Positions 62,902 through 64,000 of a stretch of DNA of 64,000 nt are shown here, piece after piece. Location: assembly GCA_944326035.1 (NCBI GenBank), contig CALVCS010000007.1, positions 62,001-126,000 on the forward strand, read 5' to 3'. The notes under the pieces are model-generated. The model worked only from the letters and a program-made list of their open reading frames with translations, searched no databases and was not told where the DNA came from. Each line of letters starts with the position of its first letter. Position 1 is the first letter of the stretch. Source of the stretch: an uncultured Alistipes sp. (GTDB lineage: Bacteria; Bacteroidota; Bacteroidia; Bacteroidales; Rikenellaceae). Position numbers and translations under genes: made by a program.

Positions 62902-64000
62902 TTATTTTGCCCGCAACGCCGCCAAATCATCCCAAAAGGCGGGATAAGATTTCGCCACGGCATCGGCATCGGTAATGGTCACCGGGCTATCGGCACGCAA
63001 AGCTGCCACCGCAGCCGCCATCGCAATCCGATGATCGTTGTGGCTGCTGACCGTCGCCCCATGAATCGGGCCTCCGGTAATCCGCATCACATTTTCGGTT
63101 TGAAGATCCACCTCAATGCCCATCGCCCTAAAAACTTCCGCCAACGCTTCGGCCCGGTTGCTCTCTTTATACAACAGACGTTTGGTCCCGATCAAGGTCG
63201 TAACGCCCCGACAAGCAGCCCCCAAAGCGACCAGCGCCGGGAAGGAATCGGGACAATCGGTCGCATCGAATTCAAACCCATACAGCTTGCCCTGTTTAAC
63301 CGTCACCCCTTCCGAAGAGGTGATAATCTGAGCGCCCGCCTTGGCCAGTGCATCGACAATCGCCACGTCGGCCTGGGCAGAGACCGGATTCAGATTTCGA
63401 ATCGTGGCCGACCCGGTCGTCGCACCTCCCACCAACAGACAGGAAGCTCCGCTCCAATCTCCTTCGATATTATAAGTGGTTGGCTGATAGTGCTGACCGC
63501 CGGCGATCCGAAAACTTTCGTAACCTTCATTGGTCACATCAATGCCGAAAGCCGCCAACAAAGACAAGGTCATATCGATATAGGGACGACTTTTCAGCTT
63601 TTCGACATGCAGGATCGTATCTTCGTTCACCAAGGGCAGGGCCATCAACAGCCCCGTCACAAACTGCGAACTCAACGAACCGTCCACCGTAATCTCTCCA
63701 CCATGCATCGGTCCTTTCACCGCGATCGGCAGATAGCCCCCATTGGTATGGACTTCTACGCCCAAAGCCATCAGCGGCTCTTCCATCATCGCAATCGGAC
63801 GACGCAAAATCGATCCGGTGCCATTGATCGTGGTCATCAGACTCGTCAGGGCGGCAATCGGTACAAACAGCCGAGCAGATAGTCCTGACTCTCCTACATT
63901 CAACTTGGTCGAATCGGGATTCAAACCTCCCTCTATCGTATAGGTATCTCCCTCTGCCGTGATCGTTGCCCCCAGATTACGGGCGATTTCCAAAGCCGCC
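62902..64000 (-). CDS. aroA: EPSP synthase, 5' part beyond the window
   Basis: 3-Phosphoshikimate 1-carboxyvinyltransferase, partial. The frame stays open to the window edge with ..AALEIARNLGATITAEG, which lies about 60 residues into the normal protein, so the true start is outside. Visible landmarks: LNVGESGLSARLFVPIAAL (the NAGTA-equivalent loop), DGSLSSQFVTGLLMALPL, DCPDSFPALVALGA, KESNRAEALAEVF and SHNDHRIAMAAAVAAL. The TTG at 63993 is not a real start. Confidence 0.94.
   Translation of the reverse strand, partial: AALEIARNLGATITAEGDTYTIEGGLNPDSTKLNVGESGLSARLFVPIAALTSLMTTINGTGSILRRPIAMMEEPLMALGVEVHTNGGYLPIAVKGPMHGGEITVDGSLSSQFVTGLLMALPLVNEDTILHVEKLKSRPYIDMTLSLLAAFGIDVTNEGYESFRIAGGQHYQPTTYNIEGDWSGASCLLVGGATTGSATIRNLNPVSAQADVAIVDALAKAGAQIITSSEGVTVKQGKLYGFEFDATDCPDSFPALVALGAACRGVTTLIGTKRLLYKESNRAEALAEVFRAMGIEVDLQTENVMRITGGPIHGATVSSHNDHRIAMAAAVAALRADSPVTITDADAVAKSYPAFWDDLAALRAK

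Noticed and set aside
1..64000. CRISPR array, insertion sequence or prophage
   Set aside because: Apart from the short heptamer repeat, I saw no regularly spaced repeats, transposase or phage structural genes on either strand.

Overview
The window is a gene-dense chromosomal segment from a member of the Bacteroidota, most likely order Bacteroidales. The main evidence is the -7 promoter box TAnnTTTG, which appears in front of most transcription units. Shine-Dalgarno sequences are almost absent. Family content also fits: a gamma/alpha-fused KorA with KorB, a uppS-bamA-ompH-ompH run, DUF3078, class I fumarase and a long membrane pyrophosphatase. The moderately high G+C and the menaquinone gene mqnC would suit a Rikenellaceae/Alistipes-like anaerobe, but that placement is inference. 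I see no prophage, insertion sequence or CRISPR array.

Layout. 0-12 kb: prmA and xerD (divergent), a family-I CoA-transferase, a GT22-like membrane glycosyltransferase broken by a T8 tract, korAB, class I fumarase, a DUF554 membrane protein and a thioredoxin-fold lipoprotein. 12-25 kb: rpsF-rpsR-rplI, the outer-membrane assembly operon uppS-bamA-ompH-ompH, nadK/pdxJ (divergent), a CCA-type nucleotidyltransferase, an outer-membrane barrel candidate and an acyl-CoA synthetase. 25-37 kb: mqnC, a 2[4Fe-4S] ferredoxin, a secreted glycosidase-like protein, hppA, a SPOUT RNA methyltransferase, panB, nfo, a DUF3078 protein and an S41 protease. 37-46 kb: two half-size ChrA transporters and a six-gene complex related to group 4 hydrogenases, apparently headed by rsmE. 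46-64 kb: M3 and M16 peptidase lipoproteins, a GH106-like protein, a Gfo/Idh oxidoreductase with a HEAT/tandem-DUF1080 protein, tRNA-Arg(CCU), the DUF177-rpmF-plsX-fabH operon, aroC and the 3' part of aroA.

The most striking item is the hydrogenase-related complex at 38145-45464. Its four membrane subunits keep the usual ion-channel acidic and lysine residues. Its large subunit keeps at most one of the four NiFe-ligating cysteines. Its small subunit has replaced all four proximal-cluster cysteines with Asp, Thr, Asp and Asn. Its fused ferredoxin domain has lost exactly the four ligands of one cluster and kept exactly the four ligands of the other. The complex is therefore predicted to hold one [4Fe-4S] cluster and no hydrogenase active site. 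It resembles the energy-converting hydrogenase-related (Ehr) group, but with unusually complete loss of redox centres.

Together the genes describe an anaerobe with ferredoxin-linked 2-oxoacid metabolism (KorAB, ferredoxin), menaquinone, pyrophosphate-driven and Ehr-type ion pumping, an outer membrane with BamA/Skp machinery, and secreted glycan-degrading enzymes.
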